64,000 bases of DNA, taken from assembly GCA_904066235.2 (NCBI GenBank), contig CAJFCV020000004.1:7812001-7876000 (forward strand), in the 5' to 3' direction. A model generated the notes under the pieces. That model searched no databases, had not been told where the DNA came from, and saw only the letters and a list, made by a program, of their open reading frames with translations. The position numbers and the translations under genes were made by a program. Origin of the DNA: Bursaphelenchus xylophilus. Lineage: Eukaryota > Nematoda > Chromadorea > Rhabditida > Aphelenchoididae. Of this stretch, positions 36,301 to 48,100 are shown piece by piece (within the stretch, counting starts at the first letter, position 1; each line of letters begins with the position of its first letter).

Positions 36301-39300
36301 TTGTAACCTAAAAAAGAATGCGTTTGTACTTTTATCAGGGATTATGTCCGATAAGTCATCAATTTTTTACTGCAAACCATCTGATTACAATATGATCACA
36401 GTCGCTCTCCTGTTTGTTACTTTTACAATCAATCCCTACTCTTTGCACTTTTATGTTATACTACCTGTTTGCGAATTCTGCTGCGAGTTCCTTTCAATTA
36501 CCGAGTTAAAAGCATAAATCATGATCAAAAAATTTCCTCGAAACGATTTCAACTGAAAAAATTCAATTTGAAAGGGTAAAGTAATTATTTTTCCCAGTTT
36601 TGATCAGTTTCAAAGCCCTCATTCGAGGAAAAAAGATTTACTTGCAACTTGCACTAATGAAGATAATCTCTTGCACTAAATATTATGCAGATTCAGCAGG
36701 TTTTGGCGATTGATAATTTGACCGTTTATTTATCAGATCAACAACCAAATTTTCTAAGAGGATAATTTTGAACAAGATGTTTTTAAGGGAGGAAAGAGCG
36801 AGATTTTGTATTTTAAAAGTTCTTGGAAAGGACAAGTGTCAATTTGATGGTAATTGGGGGATACTGTAACGGAGTTGCAATTAGAAATCCGGCTGTATGG
36901 CAAAGGAAATAGAAAAAGAAGAAAATTTAATTAGATAATATTCTATTGTAAGCTTTTGCTGGTCATTGTTGAAGGGTTAAAGAAAATGTCTCACGGTGAA
37001 TTAGAGAAACTGTAACTGGATTACAATATGAACTCTTGAGTTAGCGAGACAAGCGAAGAAATCAATTAAATTTAGAAATTTTTTTTATCAAAAACTGGTA
37101 GTCTAGCCTCTGCCTAACGCGGAGAAACACGCTGAAAAATCAGGAGAATATTATAGTTTCCTGGCCTTGTCATTAATTCTGTTTCCTCATAATACACTTA
37201 AGACATCCCCGTTAAAATACATATATGAGAAAAATTTGCAAAGCAACTTTTTTCAAATTATTCGTGGCCGTTTTTTCGAATGGTAACTTTATCTCACAAT
37301 TAATTCTAACACCTTATACTTTCAGCCCACTTACAACCCATCAATCTCCCCAACTCAATCTTTATCAGCCCACGGTTTAGCCGGACGGATCAGCTTTTCC
37401 CCCCTCCCGATCATTGACCGGCTGAATGCAGAACGAGTAATAGTTTTTTTCCCATAGAAGGGTTCCGCTGCTACCACAAAAAACGGTTGTTTAATTGGCT
37501 CCCTTTGTTTGGAATTCGGGGAAACACGGTGAACGAAGCGCTGACCTTGTTATTCTTCTGATCTCGTGTTTACAGCGCCCGCGTCCAGACTTCCGTGTTC
37601 GCTAAAGCAAATATTTTTGGGTCGCGTTTACAGTTATCAATGTCGTTAAGAGTTTAATGTTAAAGCCGCCGCTGTTTTGATAGTCTTATTGTTAGGGCAT
37701 TATTTCCGACTTTCAAAGGTGATAAGGTATTTTGTAATGCAAATTCCATAAAAAGTTCATTTTGACTGGGTGTAAAGAGTATAATGATCGTTTTTCTGGT
37801 ATTTGACATGTTTTATTTCGAAAGGAGTTGTTTAGGGTTCCGGGTAACATTTATCATAATTCTTTTTGATGACAAAAGAAATGAATTTTGTTCCTATTGA
37901 ACCCCACTTTTTCTCCATTTTCTTGTCATCGCAAATCTACAGTACCTGTAACACATCAAGTATCGGTCAATTTGCATTTACACTCTTTCAAATTTCTACT
38001 GTAGTCCGCCTACATCGCACATTTCGGGGCGGAGTCTTTCGCTTTTCTTCCGGATTTATCGGATTTCCCCTCCCTTGTTATATTCAATAATTATTCCTGT
38101 CATTGCCTACGGTAAAAATTGGTTTAAGTTTGACGCAAAGGGCGGAGCTAATGCGACGGGTGTTTGGGTTGATATAAAGGTGCGACGGGGCCGATCACTT
38201 ATTATTTTTGTTCCCGATTCAGACGAGGGGTGTTACTTTTAGCATGGCATGAAAGTTGAAGGGATTACGAGAGGTGGGACGAGGATAAGGGGAGGATACG
38301 GCGGGTAGGGCTTCGGATTTTTATATCCTTAATTCGGCCAGTAGTTTCTGAAAGAGCAACGACATTTTTGAAAGATAAAGTGATGCCGGCTGTAGTCTAA
38401 TTTGGGGCTTTGTCTGAGCGCATTTTTCCCCCATTTACTGCATCTAAAAGCTGTTATTTAGTCAGAACCCCATTAATTTCTGGTTCCAAGGATGTTCCGC
38501 CGTACAGTAGCGTGTTCAAGGTCTTCTCCTCGGCCTCCTCCTTCCTTATTTACTCCTTATTTTTACCTCTTCTACTTCCATTTTCCGACTTCTGTACTGC
38601 CAAAACGATCAAAGCCCATGCCTTTCTGCTACCGTAGCTCGGCGAACTTCCTCAGACAATGTTTCAAAATGTCGGACGATAAAAAGAAAAAAGTAAATTT
38701 TGTTCCGCAATCGGATCAACAACCGTCTCAATTACCGCTTATCAAGCTCCTTATGATCAGGCATGGGACGGTGCGGCCGCACAAAAGGACGCAATTCGAT
38801 ACTTCTTATCACCTTGTTTGTGGACCGCGATTTCGTCGACATGCAGTGTCTCTTCCAGCGAGGCCCTTTTAAGCGATTACAAGCGATCGTAATTTGCTCG
38901 AGGAAAGAAACCCGAGTTGGCGGGCTTTGGACTTGGATGGGTGCCCTGAGGGAGTCAAGGGGAAGTTGTAAAAATGCTGATAATGCGGAATTAGTCCTTG
39001 GCTTGCTGGAGTTGTAAAAGTCGTAAGGGTGGTCTTCGGAATAGTGATCTTTAAAGACAACATCTATAGACTGTGCTTTATGTCTTAATAGGATCAACAT
39101 CGAAAAAGTTGCTTTTCAATCATTCAAAGTCAAGGTCTTTAAAACTTTTCCATAAATTAAGGAGTGCCCCCGTAATTTTTCCATTGTGATCTTCATCTTT
39201 TACACTGTGTTCTCGCCTCTGTAGTCATAGTACATTGCCCTTTACGGCCTCGTAAATACGGTCACATCTTCCGAGTATCTCCCATTGTAAAGTCGCTCTG

Positions 39301-39411
39301 TAAACGGATTACTATTACAATGACCACATCATCCGATGCTATTACACTTCCGTGCACTGTCTACCGTAATCTCCACGAGTAACATAGTTATAATCCGGAT
39401 GTTGTAAAAAA
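27320..39411. other. Gene-poor region, 12 kb
   Basis: No gene is supported on phase, splice and content grounds. ORFs at 27501-27725, 33257-33685 and 34423-34749 have no recognised domain. The last follows an acceptor-like CTTCTACAG and contains a small hairpin (CAACC...GGTTG near 34485-34505). A GC-richer zone at 37380-37640 and a TATAAAGG at about 38173 could be promoters of an unseen or distant exon. ATG 38669 opens a charged reading frame (see findings). Confidence 0.4.
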
Positions 39412-39439
39412 GGGGCGGAGTCCGCCGCGACTCCGCCCC
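39412..39439. repeat. Strong GC-rich hairpin
   Basis: Perfect inverted 11-bp arms GGGGCGGAGTC and GACTCCGCCCC flank the 6-base loop CGCCGC. The surrounding DNA is AT-rich. Both arms also contain GC-box-like GGGCGG/CCGCCC cores. Confidence 0.75.
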
Positions 39440-41308
39440 CTTCTCTTTGTTAATATTTTCACTGTAAAAATAATTGCGCTTTAAGTGCTAAAAGCGGATT
39501 CATTTCCCTTTCTTTTCGGCCCTCAGGGTTTAATGTGGACGTCTACGGTAAGCAGGAAGTGTTTTTGCGGAATAATCGAATATATGTTTGGGTCATTGAG
39601 CATGTGGAACATTTCGGGTTTGTGCCTCATTGCCAGCCTTTTTTGTGGCCCACAAATTGGCCAAGAACTCTAATTTTGCTGGTAGAAAATCTGAAATCAT
39701 CGTTTGACTAAATCAGGCTGTGGCTGTATTAAAAAGTACTGTTATGGCATTTATAAACCGCCGTTTTTCGCAGTTTCGTGCGTTCTCCAGGTGTCTTTTG
39801 ATTATTTCACAATTACCATGTGATTTAATAATAATTTAAAGTTCAATTTTAACTCATTTGACATCAGTTCGTGTCCAGTGAACGCTACAATTGTGGCCTC
39901 TTCCGTGTTCTCGATATTATTGCCAGTAGCCGAGCAACTAACTCGTTATCACGCAAGCTTCCTTCAGAGTTCACTCATCGAGTGTAATATCCTTTAAAGA
40001 ACTCGGTAATAATGGGGTTTAATAACTGTTTTCTGCATAATTGCGTAGCTGGAAGTCCTCTGCATTGTTCGGGAATGCTCCCTTTAATGGGCGGATGGCA
40101 ATACCTCAGGGAATAAGGACTTTCGGACCCTACACTTGAATTCCATTTCCTTATTTTGTTTCGTATAAGTTTCCGAAAGTTGAGGGAGTTGCATTCCGCT
40201 GACCACACTTACACGAATAACATGGCCCAGCACAAAGTGTTTTGCTCCAGGCGCGCCTCGACTTTTTGGCAGAGGACGCTCTCCTTCCGCAAGACAAGGG
40301 GGCGCTTTGCAAGACGGCCCCGGGGCCAAACAGCATTCCGTTTTTTAGTTCCGTGTTTTTGCCGCGTCCCGGGAACGTTGCTCCCGGAAGAACGCGTGGA
40401 TGCGCTTTAATGCCTTACGCTCTCGCCTCTCCATTCGGCACGCTCTCTCGTGGGCCTCTCGCTGATTGCCAGCGGGCGCTTTTCGTCCCGCCCTTATTTA
40501 CACACAGCGAAGAGAGAGAGAGCGGAATTTCCTTGCGGATTCGGTTTTTGGACACTTGATGTTGGTATGTTTTGTCTTCGGCGCTGGCAACAATTCATTG
40601 TCCAGAGCAGCACGTTAAACTTCCTACTTCCGCCTTTCCCCCGGACCTTCGATAAAAGCCCGGGGGCACTTTCCGGACAAGGGGCCGCCTTCCATGGGCT
40701 GAGGGGACACTTTCAGGGGAGGGGGCTCGAAGAGGCGTCTGTTTTCCTCTCTTTTGGGCCGAACCCGGAACATTTTTTCGTGGCTTGGTGCACGTTGCTT
40801 CCATTTCCAGAGATCTTTTGTCACTTTTCCTAACATTTCACTTGAGTGCCGGCGGTTCGCTTCTTTTTCGAGTTGTTTTATTCTTGAACCGAAGGTATTA
40901 AATGGTATGTTAAATGTTTTATAGTGTAGTAACTACATTCGTTCGCTACCCTACATACATTTCAGCCTTTCTTTTTTCCCTTTCCTTACAGTTTAGTCCT
41001 TTATTCGACGAGAACTTTGATTTTTTTCTCGAATTCTCTTTGAATTCCCAATGTTTTTTACTTGTTTTATTATTGATTGACTCTTGAATAGCATATAAAC
41101 TCTTTTGAAAACACTTTTTACAAATTCTACTTCCTTATTTGTCTCGAATGAATGGAATTACTGTACCAGAACACTGTAAATAACGTCGGCCTTGCCTCTC
41201 TCTCGCGTCCCTCTTGACGTCCCCGTTCCCCATTCCGAGGCCGTCCATATAAACGCGATTGCACAAATAGACGAAAAACGAAAATTTCATATTTGTTTGT
41301 GAGTTTAC
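39440..41308. other. GC-rich region upstream of the zinc-finger gene
   Basis: Bases about 40200-40850 are clearly more GC-rich than neighbouring DNA, with several overlapping open frames on both strands and a GAGAGAGAGAG tract near 40510. Open frames on both strands at once are expected from GC-rich DNA with few stops, so I do not call genes. It ends about 500 bases before the zinc-finger gene and could be its promoter or CpG-island-like region. Confidence 0.45.
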
Positions 41309-41323
41309 TTCCTCCTTTTCCAG
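41309..41323 (+). promoter_or_regulatory. Possible trans-splice acceptor of the zinc-finger gene
   Basis: TTCCTCCTTTTCCAG is a strong acceptor 25 nt upstream of ATG 41349, with no coding exon before it in a joinable phase. SL trans-splicing or a noncoding 5' exon would both explain it. Confidence 0.45.
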
Positions 41324-41348
41324 AATCCAGCCGCATCTCCAAAAAAGG

Positions 41349-42207
41349 ATGGAGTCCGCACAGGGTCTGCTCATTGAACAATTGAAACAAAAGGAATTCA
41401 ACGCCTGTCAGAGTGAGTTGTTGCATCATGGAGGAAGTGGGGTGATCAGCGAATCGGAGAAGCCCATTTTATTGGATATAATAATTGCTTTGCAATCCGA
41501 AATTTTTGATTTCTTCGGGGATTTGCAGATTTTCTCCGATTTCTGATCGCTCAAGCTGGATTTTCCCAAATTTAAAAGCTTTTAAAATTATTTTGTATGT
41601 GTTCTTCTGTCAGATTGATTTTTAAGAATGTTTTTTACGCAAATTTACCCTTGATTTTTCAGATATCCTCCTCTCTTTGATGAATCAACACATGATCCAG
41701 CCCCAAACTTCTCAAGAAGTCAACATCTCCTCTCTCTTCAATCTCCCCGCTCTCTCGCCCCTCACAACTTCGCCCACTTCACCGTCGCCCGCTTCGACCG
41801 TACTCCCATCGTCGTCGATTTCGCCGGTAGCGTCGCCGTCCAGTTCGGTGGATAGTGGGATCGACGGGGATGATGACAAACGACCTCACCAATGTCCGGA
41901 ATGCCTGAAGCGTTTTCGGTTCAAGTCGAATCTGTTCGAGCACAAGACCCTTCATCAACGCTCCACGCCGTTCGTTTGCCCCTTCTGTGCCAAGACCTGT
42001 CGGCTGAAGGGGAATTTGAAGAAGCATTTGCAAGTCCACGTCAACTCATCACAGGAGCTGGAAGAGTTGTGGAAGCAGAGATTCTCGAGGTCTTCGGGGC
42101 GTCCACGAAAACACCCGTTGCCTCAGCAAACCCCTGAGGGCATGCGACAACAACAGGCACTGAATACTTTCAATCTGTTCAGCTTGCCACCTCTTGTACA
42201 GATCTAA
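41349..42207 (+). CDS. C2H2 zinc-finger protein with AT-hook-like motif, probable transcription factor
   Basis: Two exons, 41349-41412 and 41663-42207, are joined by a GTGAGT...TTTTCAG intron; phase 1 matches, giving 202 aa. Residues 1-30 are amphipathic. Residues 40-90 are Ser/Pro/Thr-rich (activation- or repression-like). Two adjacent C2H2 fingers follow: C99-C102-H115-H119 and C127-C130-H143-H147, both CX2CX12HX3H. The second has the RLKGNLKKHLQVH recognition helix. The linker, HQRSTPF, departs from the classical TGEKP. GRPRK at 167-171 after the fingers resembles an AT-hook that contacts the DNA minor groove. It is probably a nuclear DNA-binding regulator. Having only two fingers, site specificity would be low unless it dimerises or uses the AT-hook (inference). 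I cannot name the orthologue. The long upstream desert may be its regulatory domain. Confidence 0.85.
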
Positions 42208-42607
42208 TCCGACATATTTCCACTTTAACATGGCCAAAGTGTGTTCTCGACTCAATCCAAGGACGTCAACTTCCCCCAAGTCATTGCCAACGGCCATGTC
42301 AACGATGTGTCAATGTTCAGGTCAAGTCTAGTTACAGTAGTTAGCGAGAATCTAATTCCTATTTATTCTAATGCCTCAACCGAATGCGACGTCGTTTTTG
42401 CTCAATTTTTTCACCAAGGTATTCCACTAGTAATTGTGTACAAATTGTACGTAGAACTAGATATTTATTCTTTTTTTTTTCTTGTCGCAACTGTTGTTAA
42501 GTATCTCATTTGCATCAACTATATGTGTATCATGGTTTCATGGCATTGTATTTGAATCTAAGTCAACGTTTCTTTGAATATAACCGGTCTACGAATTCAA
42601 AGTGTTT

Positions 42608-42613
42608 AATAAA
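42608..42613 (+). terminator. Poly(A) signal of the zinc-finger gene
   Basis: AATAAA lies about 400 nt after the stop, giving a 3'UTR much longer than those of the other genes in the window. This leaves room for post-transcriptional control. Confidence 0.5.
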
Positions 42614-45150
42614 TATATATAATATAATAAAATTTGCAGAAATGATTTGATCAAGGGGAACCGGGGGTGTAGGTTTTGTAAATATTATTCATTTTTTAGT
42701 AATTTTAAACTTGAAGCAGTTTCTAAGCAGTATTTTTTTAAATTCTCAAAAAAATTGAAAATTTCTCAAAAAAATTGAAAAATTTGGGAAATTAAAAAAA
42801 AGACTACAATTTTCTGCTTATTTTTTGGCTGTGTTTTATACCTCGAAGCGTTTTTGATGACTTTCCAAAAATTGCTGCCATTTTTTGCCTGAAATGTAAA
42901 AAAAATATCAGCGTAAATTTGGAAAAAATGTAATAAATTCTTGCGTATTTCACTTTTTACAGCAAGCCTTATAATTTTCTTCTCTTCGACCAAATTTTTT
43001 TCGGATTTCTTTAATCAAAAATCACAGAAAAATCTTTCACAAAAATCTACAAAAGTCTTCCTCATAGCCCGCAGCTAATCCGTCTCCATACGTGACATTA
43101 AAAACATTAACAATTTCTTTGACTAGTTAAGAAGATTTGTCCGTTTCGAACACGAGAGTGACATCACTCCCATGTGCTCAAAAGCCGGATGATTTCACAT
43201 AAGTTTATGTGGCTTTCATGACACCCAGAGCTTTGTATTCTAAAAGCTGTAGGCTAAAAACAACGCTGAATGAAAGTATAAATTAAGCCCTTTGAAAAAA
43301 ATATTTTACATGCGTTAGAAAGATGCCTACATGTTTTTTAAAAATTTCCATGGCCGGGTTGTGATCTGGATCATGCGTTTCCACAGCCGATTTACAAAAG
43401 GAACATGGCTTATGCGGCTGTAAATTTTTTACGGGGCTTAGGATCTGACGATTCTTATAAGCCGATATTAAGCATGAGCGTTGAGAAAAATTCGCTATCT
43501 TTATTTTCAAAATGAAAAATTTTTATATTAAAACAAGATGCCTCATGGTCATGTGCCACACTTTGATTTTACAAAATTTTTCGCCGTTTTAGCGGTTAGT
43601 AATGCTTCGCAAAATCGAAGTTTCTGAATGCTTTGTGTTTTCAAAACTTCGACCAAAAAATCGGTCTAAAAGTATACCCTTTTATACATATATGTGCATA
43701 ACCCACTCGTATCTCCCCTCCTTAAATTTGGCATTTTCAGAAAAGGGAGTTTAGCCGGATTAAACTAATATCTTTACACTCTCTCAACTACCTCAGTTGT
43801 GATGCCCGCAAGACTTCGAACTTCAGATTAACTAATGCCTTTCTCATTCATTACGCACTATGTTCATCATGGTTTCAGTTTCCAACAATTCAAACTTCAG
43901 CTGTTTTATTTTTGCAAAATTTGCTAGGAAATTTATTGGAACTCCGAATTTTTATTGGAACTCCGAATTACTTTCACGAAAACGCAAATTTAAATATTTC
44001 CAGACAGACTCCATTACACCTGTCAAAGAGGGAAATAGCTGCGGCCGAATTACGGTATTAGGCAACATGTGACTTGAGCTTTGTAAACATAGACATGTGG
44101 CTTGTGATTCCCTCCTCGCAATGCGGGATTTCCTGAAGGGATTTACGAGCAAATGTAAATAATTGTAAGAAGAATTTTCGAGATAACATTTAGGGTAAAA
44201 TACGCCTTAGGCAAAGAAATTATCATTCGGTTTAGTATTTAGTCGTTTTCTCCCATATATCCACCACAAAAGTTCCAAAATGATTGGACAAAACTATTTC
44301 CCAAAGGTACCTCAAATCTCGACCAACTCAATGACGAATTTCCCCATGTATTGCCAGACGGTCAAAGACGTTAGAATCCCAAATTTCCTTTCATAAATGC
44401 ATCTTAATCCTGCTCCGTGGGGGTGTTGATCGGAATCGTGTCCGCAGGGCATTTACGTGCCCAAGGCTTAATCCGAACTACGCATTCAAAACAACTACAC
44501 CCTCTGGCGGCGGGAATACCAAATTTGCCTTTCCAAAATTATAAAGAATTCTTTTGTCGGATTAAAATGAACCCTGTTTGGACCGGGAACATGAACCCAG
44601 CCATTCAAATACCATCCAAATTAATTACTTTTACAGTAATTTTATACGACGACGCGGCGGATCCCGGAAGTTTAATTAACACGGACCAACAGTTGCTTTT
44701 ACTGTCCCTAAAATGTAATAAAACGTTTTGAAATGGGAGAAAACTAAAGATTGATGAGGCGATTTACATATACATTTCAAAGTACAGAAGTGTAATTTAG
44801 AGTGGAAGGGTCAAAAACCAGCGTATTTAGAGGACGAGTGCCTGCAAAAAATTGAGAGGATTTTTGGATTTTCATGAGAAACTTCCATTTTTTGCGCATA
44901 ATAAAAATTTCATAGGTTTTGTTTGATTCTAAAAAACCGAGATGTTTCAATTTTTGGTTTTATATTTTTATAATTCTTGCAAATTCGAATGAAAAAACCA
45001 ATATCGTATTCTGTTAATTCATATTTTTTTCCAATTCCAATCATAAATCGAAAAAAGTATTTTCCGGAAAAAATATTCATAAATATTTATGTATAACTAT
45101 ATAATCGAACAAAAAATTGCAACCAACAAGAGTTTCGTCGTAAAATGATA
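42614..45150. other. Intergenic region, 2.5 kb
   Basis: No supported gene. There are two short tandem duplications: TCTCAAAAAAATTGAAA twice at 42743-42780 (period 20) and an 18-bp unit TTATTGGAACTCCGAATT twice at 43933-43969 (period 19). The remainder is AT-rich. Confidence 0.5.
43933..43969. repeat. Tandem duplication of an 18-bp unit
   Basis: TTATTGGAACTCCGAATT is present twice without mismatch, one base apart. It is most simply a slippage duplication. Confidence 0.8.
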
Positions 45151-48100
45151 TTATCCTAACCCGCAAAACAGACTGAGCGTCGCCTTAAATGGTCGCAAAA
45201 CCAACGGTTCCGCAATGCTATGATATGAATCTCTGAACTTGTCCCAACGAACTCTTGCAATCAACGAAACAGTGATTGAAGTTGCGTTTTTCAAACTGAA
45301 AATCACATCGCCATTAAATTCCAGGTCGGCCAATTTGGATGGCTCTTTTTTGTCAGATTCTTTGACTTTTTGCCCGTCTTTTGGATAACGAATTCCCAAT
45401 CTGGCTTGCCAATTGATCGTGAACGGAGAGACTGATTTGAGGAGTTGCTCCGCTTTTGGCCACACAACATTTTCCACGCAGGAAGGGCGAATGCTGGTGG
45501 TCTCTTTGAAGGCAGCTTCCAATTTATCCTGAAATATTTTAAGAGTATATTCTGGACAACTAAGAGTTGCTCAAATCCTCTTGAACACTAAACGCTAGTT
45601 GGCCTTTTAAAATAATTTTAGCTTTACTATATAGTTAATAAAGTTAATCGGGATTAAGAAAAACTATAGTACATATAATTGTTAACCTACACTTTTAAGT
45701 TTATAATTAGACAACTAAAGAACACCTAATTATACGTGGGACATGATGATCTAGTTTAATCCAATTGTGGGATCGTATTAGAAAGCCTTACAAACGCACA
45801 GAAAGAAGAATTTTCAAACGTTTTATGGCTTTTCTAAATTTATATTTTTATCCAAAAAACGCGCAAATTTGAAAGGTTTTTGAGACGCCAAAATTAAGTC
45901 TTATTCGGACAGTGCAATAAGGTTCATGTAACATTTTTTTTTACCAATATCATATAAGTGAGTTTTTATAATAAAAACCCAAACTTATTGGATCATTATT
46001 ATCGTATTATGTATACGTATTATACTTTTAAACCGTCCTGTTCTACTTGAAAGTGCCTAGCAATTCGTCTAATTACAATAATTCCATGCACTTTCTGCTA
46101 CAAATATCAGAATTGTTTGATGGTTTGATGTTTTATACATCAGATACCATTCCAAGAACCGTTACAACAAAAAATTTTTGTCCTTTTTCGACATTTACTT
46201 GAAAAGTTCATGGACAATCCCCAAAGTGTTTGTAAAGGGCAAATGGAGGGGAAACCCGATTAAATTATGGCAAAAGATGACTTCAGGTCCAAAAAAGGAT
46301 GCTTTAATTATTTTAATGAGCAGAGTTTGAGTCACAATTTTACGTTGTTGTTAGTCTCTTTTCCAGCTTGCAGATTGGATTACAGTTTAATGTGTAATAC
46401 TCTTGCAAAACTGGCTGTTGTCAAACATGGTCAAAAGATTGCAGTACGATTTTCTTATTGGCATTAATGAAAAAAGGTAAGCCAAATCCCCTGAGGCGTT
46501 GGTTTATTGTAGACCGCACCGAAGGGATTAGAATATCGAAATGTTACAAAGACGGCTGCAATAAAGTTTTTTGTTGTTTATTACACCAAACCGATAAGAC
46601 AAACATTGGCCAAACCCGACGGGATGACTACTTGTTAGGCTAATATACTGGATATTAGGATATGGGAGTAAAAGGGGGCTTAATTTGTTCTTTGTGCAAT
46701 ATTTTGAGCATAAGGTGGCGTTGAGTAAAAGAAGTGTTTGGGGATTTATGTCGAGCTATGAATAAGAAAGTATCTAAATTAGACTCTAATACTTTCGTTA
46801 AAGTTAAGACTCTGGTTAGAATTACTTATGAAGTTTCCTTGGTTCTTTTGCAAATTTCTAATTCTGTCACAAGATAGACTGTATTTTGGCTTATCTTTAT
46901 TCACCGTTTTCCGATAAAAACTTCCTGTGCAAAATATTCTGCACCTGGCGAATAAAGCAACCTGAACAACTCACATATTCGTATGATATATTGATTCCGA
47001 GAACTGTGTAAAAAAGTGCTCCTTGACGAAGTGACGAGACTGTATGTTGAAAAGGGTTCAAGCAAAACAGGTGTAAAATGCGAGACCTTCCGTGTTGGCA
47101 AGAATATTAAGGACTGTAAAAAAAAGATTTTTGGTTCTTTTGCTCTAAATAAAAGGTAATTGCATTCTTATTGTAGTCAGAAACGAATACACAGATCTGT
47201 GTTACAGTATGCAAATTAAAAAAATCGAAAAGATACCTTCATGTGACAATTGTCACAACGAGATCCCCCAACGGCTTAGTAATCCTCCGGAAGGCCTAAA
47301 AAAGTCATTTTATTACTCAATTGGCCCCAGCGGAACTCCAATAAATCTCTTTTCGTAAACAGCGGGATATCCCGAACTAATTATTGTTAATCGCCCTAAA
47401 ATTCTTGAGTCATCCACAGACAGAATTGTATTATTACATTTGTGTGATGTTTCTAATCATTTATGCGATTTTCCGGTTAAATTAAGCGCCGGATGTGAAG
47501 GGATTTACTGAGCCGGAACTCAGAGCAATATTGACTTTCAAAACAATTAGGGAGATATCATGAGGAATTAGTCAAGAATGAAATCAATTTTTAATGAGGG
47601 GAAATTAGTGGTGGGTTAAAACGGTAAGGAATATTTTAAAAAACAGTCCACACCCGAAGCCCTCTGATTTTGGTAAAAATTTTTACGTTAGCTCTAAAGT
47701 TACAGCCCAGTGACAGTAGTGGAAGTTGAGATCCTTGTAAAGCTGGGATTTTCGGTTGTGCAATGCTGGGCAAAAGCGTTTTGATTCAATCTACCAAAAA
47801 TGAGATTGTCATCTCTGAATAGGTATACGAGATCTCTGGGTTGTGATTGACACTCTCAACAAAGCTACTTTCAACTTCACCGTCAAACAATTGCGATCAG
47901 ACGTCACCGTCTTGTTCAATGCTTGCTTTTGTGACCCCCTTCTATTCTAAAGACAACAATAGATTTATTGTTAGAACTTTAAGCATCATCTGACTTAGTA
48001 TTAATTGAACTAATGTATGGAAGTGCATTCGGAAAAGGGATCCGAAGTCTTGAATGACTGATGACATCTGCAATACCCATTCCATCTGCTACAATAAACG

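Noticed and set aside
40156..40836. Several ORFs of 60-127 codons on both strands
   Set aside because: All frames are open together because the DNA is GC-rich and stop-poor; no splice chain or domain is seen.
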